From contig NZ_JAUSZX010000001.1 of NCBI RefSeq assembly GCF_030818015.1, positions 2,604,001 to 2,668,000 of the forward strand: a DNA stretch of 64,000 nucleotides. The letters run 5' to 3'. Under the pieces are notes generated by a model. It was not told where the DNA came from. It did not search any database and was given only the letters and a program-made list of their open reading frames with translations. Made by a program: the position numbers and the translations under genes. Below are positions 46,810 through 55,566 of the stretch, in pieces. Positions within the stretch are counted from its first letter, which is position 1; every line of letters begins with the position of its first letter. The stretch is from Arthrobacter globiformis (lineage in GTDB: Bacteria > Actinomycetota > Actinomycetes > Actinomycetales > Micrococcaceae).

Positions 46810-48165
46810 TTACTTCTGCAGGACCTTGGCGTCGCCCACCTGATCCCTGATTGTCTTGTCGTACTGCTCGGCTGCCTCCTGCGGCGAGAGCGTACCCGTG
46901 ATCACGGCTTCAGTGGCAACCTGCACGGCCGCGGAGATCCGTGGGTAGTCCGCTGTTGCGGGCCGGTAATGCGTGACGGAAACGAGTTTTGACACGTCCT
47001 TGACGAACGGGTTGGCCGCCAGATAGTCGGGTTCGGCGGCAACGTCGGACCGCACCGCGATTTGGGAACTCGCAACGGTGAACGCCAGTGAGTTCTTCTT
47101 GTTCAGAGCCGTGGCGAGGAATTGGAACGCCTGGTCCGGATTCTTGGAATCCGCACCGACGGCCAGGGTCCAGCCGCCCGACATGCTGACGCCGCCCGGC
47201 TCCTGGCCGCGCTGGGTGGGGAACTTAGCAACGCCCATATCTTCGGCGTAGCCTGCCCACTCGTAACTGCCGCCCTTCTGCCAGAACGACGGCGAGTAGG
47301 AGCCTTCCACGACGGCCCCCATTTTGCCCTGCGGCAACCATTCGCCGAAGACCTTCTTCCAGACATTCGCGTCGAGAGCCTCGGCAGGCGTAACAGCCAG
47401 TTTTTCGTCGTAGAGGGTTTTCAGGAAGGCCAGCGAATCGGTGAAGCCCTGCGAACCGACCACCCACTTCTTTTCCTGCTGGTCATACAGCTCACTGTCC
47501 GTGCCATACAACAGCTCGTAGAAGCTTTGCATCACGGTGCCTTCACCGGACGCCTTGCCGGCGTACATGTTGAAGGGAACCACGGACGGATCCGCGGCCT
47601 TCATTTTGCGGGCAGCGTCGAGGATCTCATCCCAGGTCCGGGGCTGCCACGGCACGGCGATCCCTGCCTTTTGCAGGACCTTCTTGTTGTACCAGATGCC
47701 GCGGGTGTCAGTGCCCAACGGGACAGCGTAGATGCTGCCGTCGTCACCGGTGCCGGCAGCCTTGACGGCTTCGTTATAGGTCTTCCAGTCGTCCCATTTC
47801 TCAAGGTAACTGTCCAGCTTCAGGAGGTATCCGGCGTCGACGTCCGACCGCACTTTGAAGGTGTCCTCGTATAAGACGTCAGGTGCGGTTTCCGCTGACC
47901 TCAGGGCCAGTGCAAGCTTGGTCCCATAGTCGTCGTCGTTCGCCTCGATGGGCTGCAGCTCAACGGTGGTGCCTTGATTGGCAGCTTCAAAGTCCTTCTT
48001 CGCATCCTTGAACAAGGTGTCGAGGGCGGTAAAGGAGTCCGTCTTTTGGTAGACGATCTTCAGTGTCCGGTTTTCTGCGGCCGGCTGCTCCGGGGAACAG
48101 GCCGATGTTGCCAGCAGCACTGCCGCAGACAACAGTGCCACGAGTAATCTGGCAGGGCGGTGCAT
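46810..48165 (-). CDS. Carbohydrate ABC transporter substrate-binding lipoprotein
   Basis: 451 residues from MHRPARLLVALLSAAVLLAT; GGAG upstream. Lipobox ATSAC with Cys23. Family-1 sugar-binding protein: DAKKDFEAANQGTTVELQPI, YAVPLGTDTRGIWYNKKVLQ, GAVVEGSYSPSFWQKGG. First gene of the transporter operon. Imported sugar unknown; no glycosidase is in the operon, although the damaged debranching enzyme gene lies nearby on the other strand. Confidence 0.9.
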   Translation of the reverse strand: MHRPARLLVALLSAAVLLATSACSPEQPAAENRTLKIVYQKTDSFTALDTLFKDAKKDFEAANQGTTVELQPIEANDDDYGTKLALALRSAETAPDVLYEDTFKVRSDVDAGYLLKLDSYLEKWDDWKTYNEAVKAAGTGDDGSIYAVPLGTDTRGIWYNKKVLQKAGIAVPWQPRTWDEILDAARKMKAADPSVVPFNMYAGKASGEGTVMQSFYELLYGTDSELYDQQEKKWVVGSQGFTDSLAFLKTLYDEKLAVTPAEALDANVWKKVFGEWLPQGKMGAVVEGSYSPSFWQKGGSYEWAGYAEDMGVAKFPTQRGQEPGGVSMSGGWTLAVGADSKNPDQAFQFLATALNKKNSLAFTVASSQIAVRSDVAAEPDYLAANPFVKDVSKLVSVTHYRPATADYPRISAAVQVATEAVITGTLSPQEAAEQYDKTIRDQVGDAKVLQK

Positions 48166-49236
48166 GACACTCCAATCTTCGAGCGGCTGCAGCCCCAAAT
48201 ATCCTCCAGCTGGCCCCAGCCTGTATGCAATTTCAGGTGTGTAGATCACCCACCGACAAAGCGGCGGGAGCCGGTCCTCAGCCTTCAGGCACTCGGATAA
48301 ATAAATAGACCGGGAAGAACCTGGGAACCATCGATTCTCTGGCACCGGAACCGCTGCCCCTCCGGGGGATGGTCGTTGTTCGAACCCAAACTCTCGCGGA
48401 GTTCATTTGGTTCCCGGTCCGGAACGAAGTCCGGGAACCTGTCCCCGGAGTCGTTCCCCGATGTGACGGTCATCGACATTGCCGCACTGCTTGGCATTCA
48501 GCTGCCCCCCTCTGGCCTTCAGCCGGAAACCCTCCCCAAGCCTCTCTGACAGAGTAACCCTTTCCGGTCAGCAAACTTGATGAATTTATCAACTCGGAAA
48601 TTCAGGTGGACGCCGGCTTCTCCAGCGGTGCACCTGAAAGACGAGCCAAAGGGTGCCCGCGATTGGCAGCGGTGGAACACAGGTTGGTCCTGGCTCGAGA
48701 CGGGCCGCGACGCCAAAATAGCCCAAAGCACGACCGTGATGAACGCCGTGGAGATCAGCGATCTGCGGCTCACCGGATGCGAGGGCAGCTCGACCCCCAA
48801 CGCATGGATGATCGCGTCCATCCGCGAGGACGCCAAGAAGTCCTTACGACCTCGATCCGGTCGACCGCTCAGCGAAAATTGAATCCGGGTTCTTGGAGAG
48901 CCCGGAAAACCACGCCATGGAACGGGACCTCTATCGGTGGTCGGCCAAAACCGGCAGCTACTCCGAAGAGCAGATAACCCTCGGCTTTGAGAACAGACTC
49001 CCGTGCCTGCGGACGGCCGCGCCATGGAGCTTGCTGCAATCATTGAGGAGCTCAATCACCGCGTTGGGAGATTCGGCTGTAGACGTTATAGCGGCCTGGC
49101 TTGGCGGACTACGCCCCGCGGCCCAGGCTTTCATTGAGTCCTCAAACCAGCCGCGTTACCGGCACCGTCACTTGGACCACGAACCAGCGTTCAGTGGATA
49201 CAGTAAGAATTTGCGCACCGGACGCCCTGTACCTTC
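48166..49236. other. Long region without an intact gene
   Basis: The left part is the leader of the sugar operon and holds an inverted repeat GGTTCCCG (48409-48416)/CGGGAACC (48432-48439) that could bind a sugar-responsive regulator. From about 48580 to 48990 the plus strand has coding-like pieces in two frames (WNTGWSWLETGRDAKIAQST, then YDLDPVDRSAKIESGFLESP) broken by a frameshift near 48845; the family is not recognised. Confidence 0.4.
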
Positions 49237-49560
49237 GTGACCGCGAAGCCTGGGAGAGGGAATCCGTGCGTACCGAGAAGGAAGGCAGCGACCGGCTGCA
49301 TTCTTGGCCTGCTGCTGTCGACCGTCTTTTTCGAAACGTTCGGCATTGCCGCGACCAGTGCGACCAAGGCCTGGCCCATCATCGGCCTGACCATCGTGAT
49401 GACCCGCATTCTGGAAACGGTCGTGGCAAGCGGAAGCTCAGCAGGCTGTTCTACCTGGCCGCGGTGATCGCGGTTGCTGGTGTCTACTTCCTCGCCGCCT
49501 TCTGGGCCACCGGGATGCTCGACGGCCTGTCGCTGTTGAACAGGCGACACCCACCTCTGG
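49237..49560 (+). pseudogene. Possible decayed membrane protein
   Basis: One frame codes LGLLLSTVFFETFGIAATSA and IIGLTIVMTRILETVVASG; a second continues LSRLFYLAAVIAVAGVYFLA and AAFWATGMLDGLSLL. Together they look like three membrane helices split by a frameshift near 49430. No intact start, RBS or recognised family. Confidence 0.35.
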
Positions 49561-50140
49561 TTACATTGGTCTGGATGCTGCTGTTAACGTGGGAGTTGTG
49601 CTCTCACCGGGTAGCCTGGCTGTCTGGCCATCACGGAACTGCTCCGCAGACGGTGGAAGAAGCGCAACCTGCCGGGTTAGCGGGCCCCGAGCTAAGGCGG
49701 GCTGAATTCCGACGCGCCCCATCTCAATTGCTCGGCTGATAAAGAAGGTTCTGCGAATTTCTGCGATTGTCGGTTCACGCCAGTAAACAATAAAATTGTT
49801 TCGATAATAAGCGGCGATGACAATTCTGACTGCAAATAATTGGTAGGCGTGGCGCTGGTTACGGTACATCGGCATGACGCCTCACTAGAGGTGGCAAAAC
49901 GTTCTTGACACCCTTATTGCCCAGGCGTACTTTGATTGCTCTATCTGGCTTTTTCCGGCGTCCGCCGGGGAGGTCCGGTGAGGGTTGTGATCGGAGCGGG
50001 TACGAGGAGGTGTCCACTGCCTGAAATCGTGATCAAGGGGCTATTGTCCCGTTTGTCGTCTCATCAAGGAGCCGCAGCGCGGCTCTGCTCTTCACTTTAA
50101 CCGCTCGCCCCAGGGCTGAAGCAACCACCGGGATGACCCC
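49561..50140. other. Leader region including an AT-rich patch
   Basis: 49740-49870 is clearly richer in A and T than its surroundings and holds a small hairpin (AACAAT/ATTGTT at 49786-49800). A good promoter at 49905-49933 follows; the 200 nt to the next gene contains a hairpin GAGCCGC-AGC-GCGGCTC (50069-50085). No gene recognised. Confidence 0.45.
49905..49933 (+). promoter_or_regulatory. Sigma-70-type promoter with a long leader
   Basis: TTGACA (49905-49910), 17-bp spacer, TACTTT (49928-49933). The next coding sequence begins at 50141, leaving a leader of about 200 nt, or a small RNA could be made. Confidence 0.45.
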
Positions 50141-50881
50141 ATGCAGAAAAAACGATCACCCATCCTTATCGGGCTTTGCCTTATTCCTGTCGTACCAGCC
50201 TGCGGCGGCGGGGAACCCGCCGCTCCCGCCACCACTATCACCCAGACGGTGGCAGCGACTCCCACCCAGACGCAGACCGAACCAGGACTCCTGCCCACAA
50301 CACCTGTCCCCGATGCCACCACGGCAACCGGTACGAGCACCGCCACGGGAACCGGTACGAGCACCACCACGGCAACCGGTACGAGCACCGCCACGGGAAC
50401 ATCTAACGCTCCGGGAACATCTAACGCTGCAGGGTCAGCAACTGCCACCGGAACAGAGTCACCGACCAGTACAGACACCGGCACAGGAACGCCCACCGAC
50501 TCTCCTGTGGCCACCCAGCCGAACTCCGGTCCAAAGACCATTCAAATCAACGGCAAAAAATACGCGTGCTCTGATCTGTCCGAGAATGCCTGCGATCAGG
50601 GAGTTACGGACGCCTTTGATAAATGGGGAGACAAGCTGGAAGGATTCGCCAACTCGGACCGGCTTGGAACGCTCGGAAAGGGCGGCTCAGGGATGCTGCC
50701 GGATGACCGGATCGCCCGTCTCGGACTGCTTTCCTGCATGTACATGGAATCCGGTGCCGATTCAACGAAATTCCTGGAAGGAGCGAAGAAACTGGAGCCA
50801 AAAGCCAGGGCAACTGACCTGCTGCTGTTCTGGCTGGAATCCAACCGAGTGATCTGCCCGGAGCTTGAGCTTAAGGCCTAG
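50141..50881 (+). CDS. Thr/Ala/Gly-repeat lipoprotein of unknown function
   Basis: 246 residues. Lipobox VVPAC with Cys21, then a low-complexity stalk (residues about 30-125) of ATGTST-like repeats rich in Thr, Ser, Ala and Gly. The C-terminal domain (about 130-246) starts KTIQINGKKYACSDLSENAC and contains five Cys residues, suggesting disulphides. Looks like a surface-exposed domain on a flexible, possibly glycosylated stalk. The stalk is coded by 24-bp repeats that could change copy number. Family not recognised. Confidence 0.8.
   Translation: MQKKRSPILIGLCLIPVVPACGGGEPAAPATTITQTVAATPTQTQTEPGLLPTTPVPDATTATGTSTATGTGTSTTTATGTSTATGTSNAPGTSNAAGSATATGTESPTSTDTGTGTPTDSPVATQPNSGPKTIQINGKKYACSDLSENACDQGVTDAFDKWGDKLEGFANSDRLGTLGKGGSGMLPDDRIARLGLLSCMYMESGADSTKFLEGAKKLEPKARATDLLLFWLESNRVICPELELKA
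50330..50401 (+). repeat. Three 24-bp tandem repeats inside the lipoprotein gene
   Basis: Units begin GGTACGAGCACC at 50330, 50354 and 50378, each coding eight residues of the Thr/Ala/Gly stalk; a shorter 18-bp repeat (AACATCTAACGCT type) follows. Units are in frame, so expansion or contraction would only alter stalk length. Confidence 0.8.
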
Positions 50882-51386
50882 TCTCACCGCAGCCACTGGC
50901 CCTAACGGTCTTGCTGGTAGCCGTAATTGGTTGTTTGGCCTCAAAGGGTCCGGCCGACAAGTTCGTCGTTTCGGACTGGGAAAGCGAGGGTTACAGGACA
51001 CATGGGGATCGGCGCGGCCGTAATGCTCCATCTGGCTCTCAGGCTGTTCCAGCATGGGTCCATCTCCTGCACCTCCGAGGTGGACACCCGCCTGGCGCTG
51101 AGCACGCAGTTATGACAGCCGGCCGGCGCCAAGGCGGACATGGCCCAGGCCCGGTTTCTTCTGAGTTCGATGCCGCGACGCTACCGGGCCCTGGTAACCC
51201 AGACACTGACATCGGTACGTTCCATGCCACTAACATTGCCTGTCTTCCGCTGGCCGTCATGGCCATCCTTTCGGCGGAAGTGCAGTCCAGCCAGGGCAAC
51301 ACACAAAGGGTTGCGTTAGGCCCGCAGGGGGCAAGACTGGGGGCCGAAGGGTAGACGGGCAATCGGTAGCGGAAGCTGATTTGACC
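50882..51386. other. Intergenic region, no gene recognised
   Basis: Nothing supported. Open frames on both strands lack ribosome-binding sites and motifs. Confidence 0.4.
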
Positions 51387-51782
51387 TCAGAGCTCTATTG
51401 CCCAGCCCTCTTGGTAGTCGGGGTGGTCCCTGTATGGGGACGCCATACACATGAGGACAAATTCGCTGGTCGCGCCGACCTCGCTGGCAGTGTCGGTGAC
51501 CACGAGCGGGACATTGGCGAGCACCTGCCGCTTCGCAGCGCATTCAGCGAGGATGCGGCCCGGGTTGAACTGAGCGATGTAGACCCGGTCTTCGGCTTTG
51601 CACGACAGATACCCAGGCGCGTGGTCCGAGTGCGCGTCGAGCACGGCCTGCTCGTCCGCGCCGTAGAGTGCGGGCGTTGGGTTCCCGGCTTTGGTAAACC
51701 ACTCCCATGGCGCGGGGGACGCTGCCTGTGCAACGGTTTCGTCTTCACTGATTCGGGCTTCAAGGAAATCAATGATGTCCAT
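51387..51782 (-). CDS. DUF6221-family protein
   Basis: 131 residues from MDIIDFLEARISEDETVAQA. The pattern FLEARISEDETVAQAA-SPAPWEW, AQFNPGRILAECAAKRQVLA and a terminal HPDYQEGWAIEL is that of DUF6221, found mainly in actinobacterial phages, prophages and mobile regions. AGGA eight bases upstream. Function unknown. No other phage gene is adjacent. Confidence 0.7.
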   Translation of the reverse strand: MDIIDFLEARISEDETVAQAASPAPWEWFTKAGNPTPALYGADEQAVLDAHSDHAPGYLSCKAEDRVYIAQFNPGRILAECAAKRQVLANVPLVVTDTASEVGATSEFVLMCMASPYRDHPDYQEGWAIEL

Positions 51783-52095
51783 ACCTTCATCCTGCCATCA
51801 CTCGTAATCAAGTGCTCGGCGGCTGTGCTGCAGGTGTGCACCAGCGGGGCAGCCCAATGCTGTGGGAGGCGTCAAGCACAAGCACCTGTACTTGCGGAAA
51901 TTGCACCAGGTCGCCGGCACAATCACCGTGTGGCTATACCCGGACCAACATTCGGTGGACCGTCCTCGCCGACGGCTCGACCACCTAGGCATATTTGGCT
52001 TCTGTTGCATCGGTGTCGATGCCAGCTCTCCAGTATCCGTTTGAGGCTTTGTCTTGCGGTTGTCTTCGGTTTCGGCAACCACTCATAATGGCCGT
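51783..52095. other. Intergenic region with a ZIP gene promoter
   Basis: No gene recognised. At its right end TTGTCT, 18 bp and CATAAT (52084-52089) precede a GTG by six bases, a likely leaderless promoter. Confidence 0.4.
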
Positions 52096-52887
52096 GTGGC
52101 AATGTCGCTGCTCTTTGGCGTCGTGACTTCCAGCGCCTTGGTTCTGGGGGCATTCATCGGTGTGCGTTTCGAATTGCCCAAGCGCGTGCTGGCGATCATC
52201 CTGTCCTTCGCGTCAGGCGCCCTGATTACTGCCCTGAGTTTCGAGCTCTTCGAGGACGCCTTCCAGCGCGGCGGGATTTGGCTCGCCGCGATTGGCCTGT
52301 TCATTGGTGCAGTGGTGTTCACGGTCTTGAGTGCGCTACTTGACCGCTGGGCGCAGGCGGGCCAGGACCCGGTTCCAGCGGACGAGCACCGAGGCAGCGC
52401 CAAGCTTGATACGGACGCCGCCGCCACGGGGCGAGCGCCTTCCCCGGCATCCACCCGGGGTGCGGCGGGTCTGGCACTGCTTGCCGCCGCCACGCTTGAC
52501 GGCGTACCGGAAAATCTCGCGTTGGGCGTCTCGCTTGGGGAGGGGACCGGGGGTTTGGCGTTGTTGGCCGCAATCTTCGTCTCCAATCTGCCAGAGGCCC
52601 TTGTCGGGGCAGCCTCAATGTGCAGCCAAGGCATGTCCACGCCCGCCATCCTCAGACTCTGGGGATTGTGCTCGATCGTGCTGGTCATTGCCGTGGTGCT
52701 CGGCGCCGGGCCCTTGTCGGGCAGCGATCCCAAGACCATCTCGTTGCCGTTGGCCTTCGCGGCCGGAGCAGTGATCGCCGCGCTGGCGGACACCTTGATG
52801 CCGGAGGCGTTCGAGCATGGAGGACCGGCAGTGGCTCTGAGCACCGCGGCCGGGTTCGTGCTTTCGTTCCTTCTGTCCCTCGCTTGA
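52096..52887 (+). CDS. ZIP-family metal transporter
   Basis: 263 residues from GTG (AMSLLFGVVTSSALVLGAFI), or from the ATG two codons on. A CATAAT box six bases before the GTG suggests a leaderless message. About eight membrane helices with a charged cytoplasmic loop (residues about 85-125). The metal-path helices read LDGVPENLALG and SNLPEALVGA, which keep the PEN/PEA acidic residues but replace the usual His of HxxPEG with Asp, so specificity may differ from zinc. Confidence 0.85.
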   Translation: MAMSLLFGVVTSSALVLGAFIGVRFELPKRVLAIILSFASGALITALSFELFEDAFQRGGIWLAAIGLFIGAVVFTVLSALLDRWAQAGQDPVPADEHRGSAKLDTDAAATGRAPSPASTRGAAGLALLAAATLDGVPENLALGVSLGEGTGGLALLAAIFVSNLPEALVGAASMCSQGMSTPAILRLWGLCSIVLVIAVVLGAGPLSGSDPKTISLPLAFAAGAVIAALADTLMPEAFEHGGPAVALSTAAGFVLSFLLSLA

Positions 52888-53082
52888 GGTAAGGCCAACG
52901 TATACCCGGTGGACCTTGGGAACGGGCCAGGCGTTCTCCTTCTCACCCTCGGCATTGTGGGTGCTATGTGGGCGCAAAGAGCATTCAAGTCGCAGCGTTC
53001 GTGCTGGATGCCAAGGCTTGGGATCAATTCTGGTGGTCCCAGTCACCAGCCCCAGCTTCGAGCTGCCCGGGAACCTGCGTTT

Positions 53083-53697
53083 CTGAACTGGGCTTACCTG
53101 CAGGACAGGACCTTCGAGCACCTGCGGCTCACGGTCGTCGCCTCGGCGATTGTGGCCGCGATCGCGATCCCGGTCGGCATCGGGTTGAGCCGGATCCATT
53201 CCAGGGCAGTGCACGCCATCGTGTTCGGCATCGCCAACGTGGCCCAGTCCAGCCCCGCGATCGGCCTGGTGGTCCTGTTGGCCGTTGTCTGGAAACTCGG
53301 GTTCGAAGTAGCCCTCGTGGGCCTGGTCGCCTACTCCGTGCTGCCCGTACTCAGGAACACCCTGGTGGGCCTGGAACAGGTGGACGCCAGCCTCACCGAA
53401 GCCCGCCCGCGGCATGGGTATGCATCCGCTGCAAGTCGTCACCCGGATCGAGCTTCCCCTGGCCATCCCCGTCTCGTCGCCGGGCTGCGGACCGCACTGG
53501 TGTTCTGCGTCGGTGTCGCCACCGTCGCGACGTTCATCAACGCCGTGGGTCTGGGCGACATGATCGTCAACGGACTGAAGCTGCAGCGCTGGCCGGTGCT
53601 GATCACCGGCGTCGTCGTTGTCTCCTGCACTGCCCTCACCATCGACTGGCTCGCCGGGCTAGCCGAGGACCTCCTCCTCAAACCCAAAGGCATCTAA
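53083..53697 (+). pseudogene. Glycine betaine/choline ABC transporter permease (OpuCB type), damaged
   Basis: Homology begins at LNWAYLQDRTFEHLRLTVVA, where the normal start Met is a CTG. Good OpuC/ProW sequence runs to VDASLTEA; then about 25 residues are out of frame. In the alternate frame the DNA codes RGMGMHPLQVVTRIELPLAI, the expected conserved loop. The original frame returns at VAGLRTALVFCVGVATVATF. So one base was gained near 53405 and two near 53470, which cancel out. The lost loop is the ATPase-coupling region. Confidence 0.75.
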
Positions 53698-53699
53698 TC

Positions 53700-54632
53700 C
53701 TGAAAAACCAGCATCAACTCTCCTCGCAGCCGGCGTCGCAGCCGTGCTGACGCTCACAGCCTGCGGGGGGCGGCGCAGGCTCCGCCGCTCAGGCCAAAGG
53801 CACCGAACCCAAGGGCCTCACCGGCGTCATCGGCGCAAAGGACTTCTCCGAGCCGTTCATCGTCTCCCATATCACCAGCGAACTGTTGAACGCCCACGGC
53901 GCAGACACCACCACCGACACCAGCGTCGTGGGATCGCCCAATGTCCGCACCGCGTTCGAATCCGGACAGTTCACCAGCTACTGGGAATACACCGGCACCT
54001 CCTGGATCACCTACAACAAGCAGACCACGCTACTTAAGGACAAGGCGGAAATGTTCCAGGCCGTAAAAAAGGCCGACGCCAAGAAGGGCATCGCCTGGCT
54101 GGATCGGCGCCGCTGAACAACACCTACGCCTTTGCCATCCGCGAGGACAAAGCCAAGGAACTCGGCGTAAAGAGCCTCTCCGACGTCGCCAGACTGCCTG
54201 ACAGCGAACAGACCTTCTGCATGGAAAGTGAATTCTCCACCCGGGACGACGGCTGGCCTGGCCTGAAAAAGGAATACGGCCTGAGTCCCGACGCGAAGGT
54301 ATCCATGCTCGACACCGGCGACATCTACACCGCCACGCAGAAAGGACAGGACTGCAACTTCGGCGAGGTCTTCGAAACGGACGGGCGCATCTCTGCACTC
54401 AAGCTGCAGGTCATGGAGGACGACAAGCACTTCTTCCCGATCTACCAGGGCGCGCTGACCATCAAGGCGGACCTGCTGGCCAAATACCCGGCCATCGCCG
54501 ACGTCATCGCCCAGATCTCCCCGAAACTCACCACCGAAGTCATGCAGCAGCTCAACGCCAAAGCCGACGTTGACGGCGAAGACCCCGGCGGACATCGCCA
54601 AGGAATGGCTCGAATCGGAAGGCCTGATCTAA
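53700..54632 (+). pseudogene. Glycine betaine/choline-binding lipoprotein (OpuCC/OsmF type), frameshifted
   Basis: Pieces in several frames add up to one protein: a lipoprotein signal (LAAGVAAVLTLTAC), GVIGAKDFSEPFIVSHITSE, YWEYTGTSWITYNKQTTLLK, then after a frameshift at about 54105 NNTYAFAIREDKAKELGVKS, and after another at about 54580 ADIAKEWLESEGLI with TAA at 54630. A further shift lies in a run of six G near 53767, and the start codon is altered. All changes are one-base gains or losses in short homopolymers, so decay and poor sequence are both possible. Confidence 0.75.
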
Positions 54633-54635
54633 CAC

Positions 54636-54959
54636 ATGACCACCCAAACCCACGCCTCACCCTCTGCACCAGACCTCGCCGCTCCTGAACAGAGGGTCCA
54701 GATCGGGGAATCGTTCAACGGCAACGGCATCAACGCCGCCCACGTGAACACGGTCTTGGGCCACCTGTCCGGACCGGCCGGCACCGCCTGGGCCACGGCG
54801 CTGGCCAACCCCAGCGCCGGCCACGTCCCATTTGTCACGGTCCTTCGCCCGTCCTTGCCGGGCAAGCCGCTGACCCTGTTCGTCACCATGCAAGCACCGC
54901 GTATCGTCACACAGGCTGATCATCCCCTGCCAAAACTTGAGGTGGAGACCATATACTGA
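54636..54959 (+). CDS. Formaldehyde-activating enzyme (Fae)-like protein, C-terminally short
   Basis: 107 residues. QRVQIGESFNGNGINAAHVN, TVLGHLSGPAGTAWATALAN and GHVPFVTVLRPSLPGKPLTL follow the Fae fold, which condenses formaldehyde with tetrahydromethanopterin in methylotrophs. The catalytic His equivalent is kept in AAHVN. Normal Fae has about 170 residues; homology stops after TQADHPL and is replaced by PKLEVETIY, so 50-60 residues are missing. It starts 4 bp after the betaine-binding gene, and betaine or choline breakdown yields formaldehyde. Confidence 0.65.
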   Translation: MTTQTHASPSAPDLAAPEQRVQIGESFNGNGINAAHVNTVLGHLSGPAGTAWATALANPSAGHVPFVTVLRPSLPGKPLTLFVTMQAPRIVTQADHPLPKLEVETIY

Positions 54960-54963
54960 CGCC

Positions 54964-54981
54964 GATACGTGCACACGTATC
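54964..54981. promoter_or_regulatory. Palindromic operator upstream of the small secreted peptide gene
   Basis: GATACGTG-CA-CACGTATC: 8-bp perfect arms, 2-bp centre, ending 31 bp before the ATG at 55013. Its position fits a repressor or activator site for that gene. Confidence 0.55.
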
Positions 54982-55012
54982 ACATCAGCACCACCAAGGG
55001 GGAAACATCGCG

Positions 55013-55171
55013 ATGAAAAAACTTGCTGCCACACTTCTGATGACCGGCATTCTCGCCATAGCAGGGTTCGCCGCTCCGGCTAACGCCGCGCCGAAGGACC
55101 AGGACAGCACCACGTCCTCCACCTCGACGACCTCGACCAACCACGCAACCATCGGCTGGTGGCCGAACTAA
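55013..55171 (+). CDS. Small secreted peptide
   Basis: 52 residues: MKKLAATLLMTGILAIAGFA, then APANA-A, a textbook Sec signal with a cleavage site after about residue 25. The mature peptide of about 27 residues (PKDQDSTTSSTSTTSTNHAT then IGWWPN) is Ser/Thr-rich with a Trp-Trp end. GGGGGA nine bases upstream, palindromic operator before it and terminator after it make it a complete, isolated transcription unit. No family recognised; a secreted signal or envelope peptide is conceivable. Confidence 0.7.
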   Translation: MKKLAATLLMTGILAIAGFAAPANAAPKDQDSTTSSTSTTSTNHATIGWWPN

Positions 55172-55199
55172 GTTCGGCAGTACTAGCGTCAGCCAAAGG

Positions 55200-55235
55200 G
55201 CCGCCCCTACCTCTCCTGGTTCGGGGCGGCTTTTT
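55200..55235 (+). terminator. Terminator after the small secreted peptide gene
   Basis: GCCGCCCC (55200-55207) pairs with GGGGCGGC (55223-55230) and is followed by TTTTT, a standard intrinsic terminator 29 bp after the stop. Confidence 0.85.
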
Positions 55236-55566
55236 GACGCCGCGGCGCCGCTCGATTCCACCGCGAAGTAGTGTGCTGGATTGATTCCGACGGCCAGGTC
55301 GGCGAGGTCCAGTGCCGTGAACACTAGAACGAGTACGAGCCTCATCCTTCGGGACGGGGCTCGTACTCGTTTTGCGTTGTTCGTGTCGTTGGCGAGCTGA
55401 AACAGATCCTTCGCAGGAATGATGCTTCGGACGCGCCCGGGGCGAATCACACTGATTCGTGCGGGCTTCTCAGGCGCGCGTTACCCACCTGCCATGCGTG
55501 AAGCTCGGCCGGCACTTGAACTCCAGGTCGGCCGGGTGTCGCGTTTCTGGTGGGCGCCCGTCGCCA
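55236..55566. other. Intergenic region between terminators and a minus-strand operon end
   Basis: No gene beyond the second terminator. On the minus strand a piece MRLVLVLVFTALDLADLAVG looks membrane-like but has no support. Confidence 0.4.
55329..55373 (+). terminator. Second intrinsic terminator
   Basis: ACGAGTACGAGCC (55329-55341) pairs with 55358-55370 followed by TTT. No plus-strand gene precedes it closely, so it may mark a vanished gene or an RNA transcribed from 55240-55330. Confidence 0.6.

Noticed and set aside
48577..48990. Broken gene of a recognisable family before the membrane remnant
   Set aside because: Coding-like pieces in two frames, but no family could be named, so it is only described within the non-coding stretch.
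49934..50140. Riboswitch in the lipoprotein leader
   Set aside because: I looked for known riboswitch cores and found only a simple 7-bp hairpin; no consensus matched.
50330..50401. CRISPR-like array
   Set aside because: The 24-bp repeats are directly adjacent, without spacers, and code for protein.
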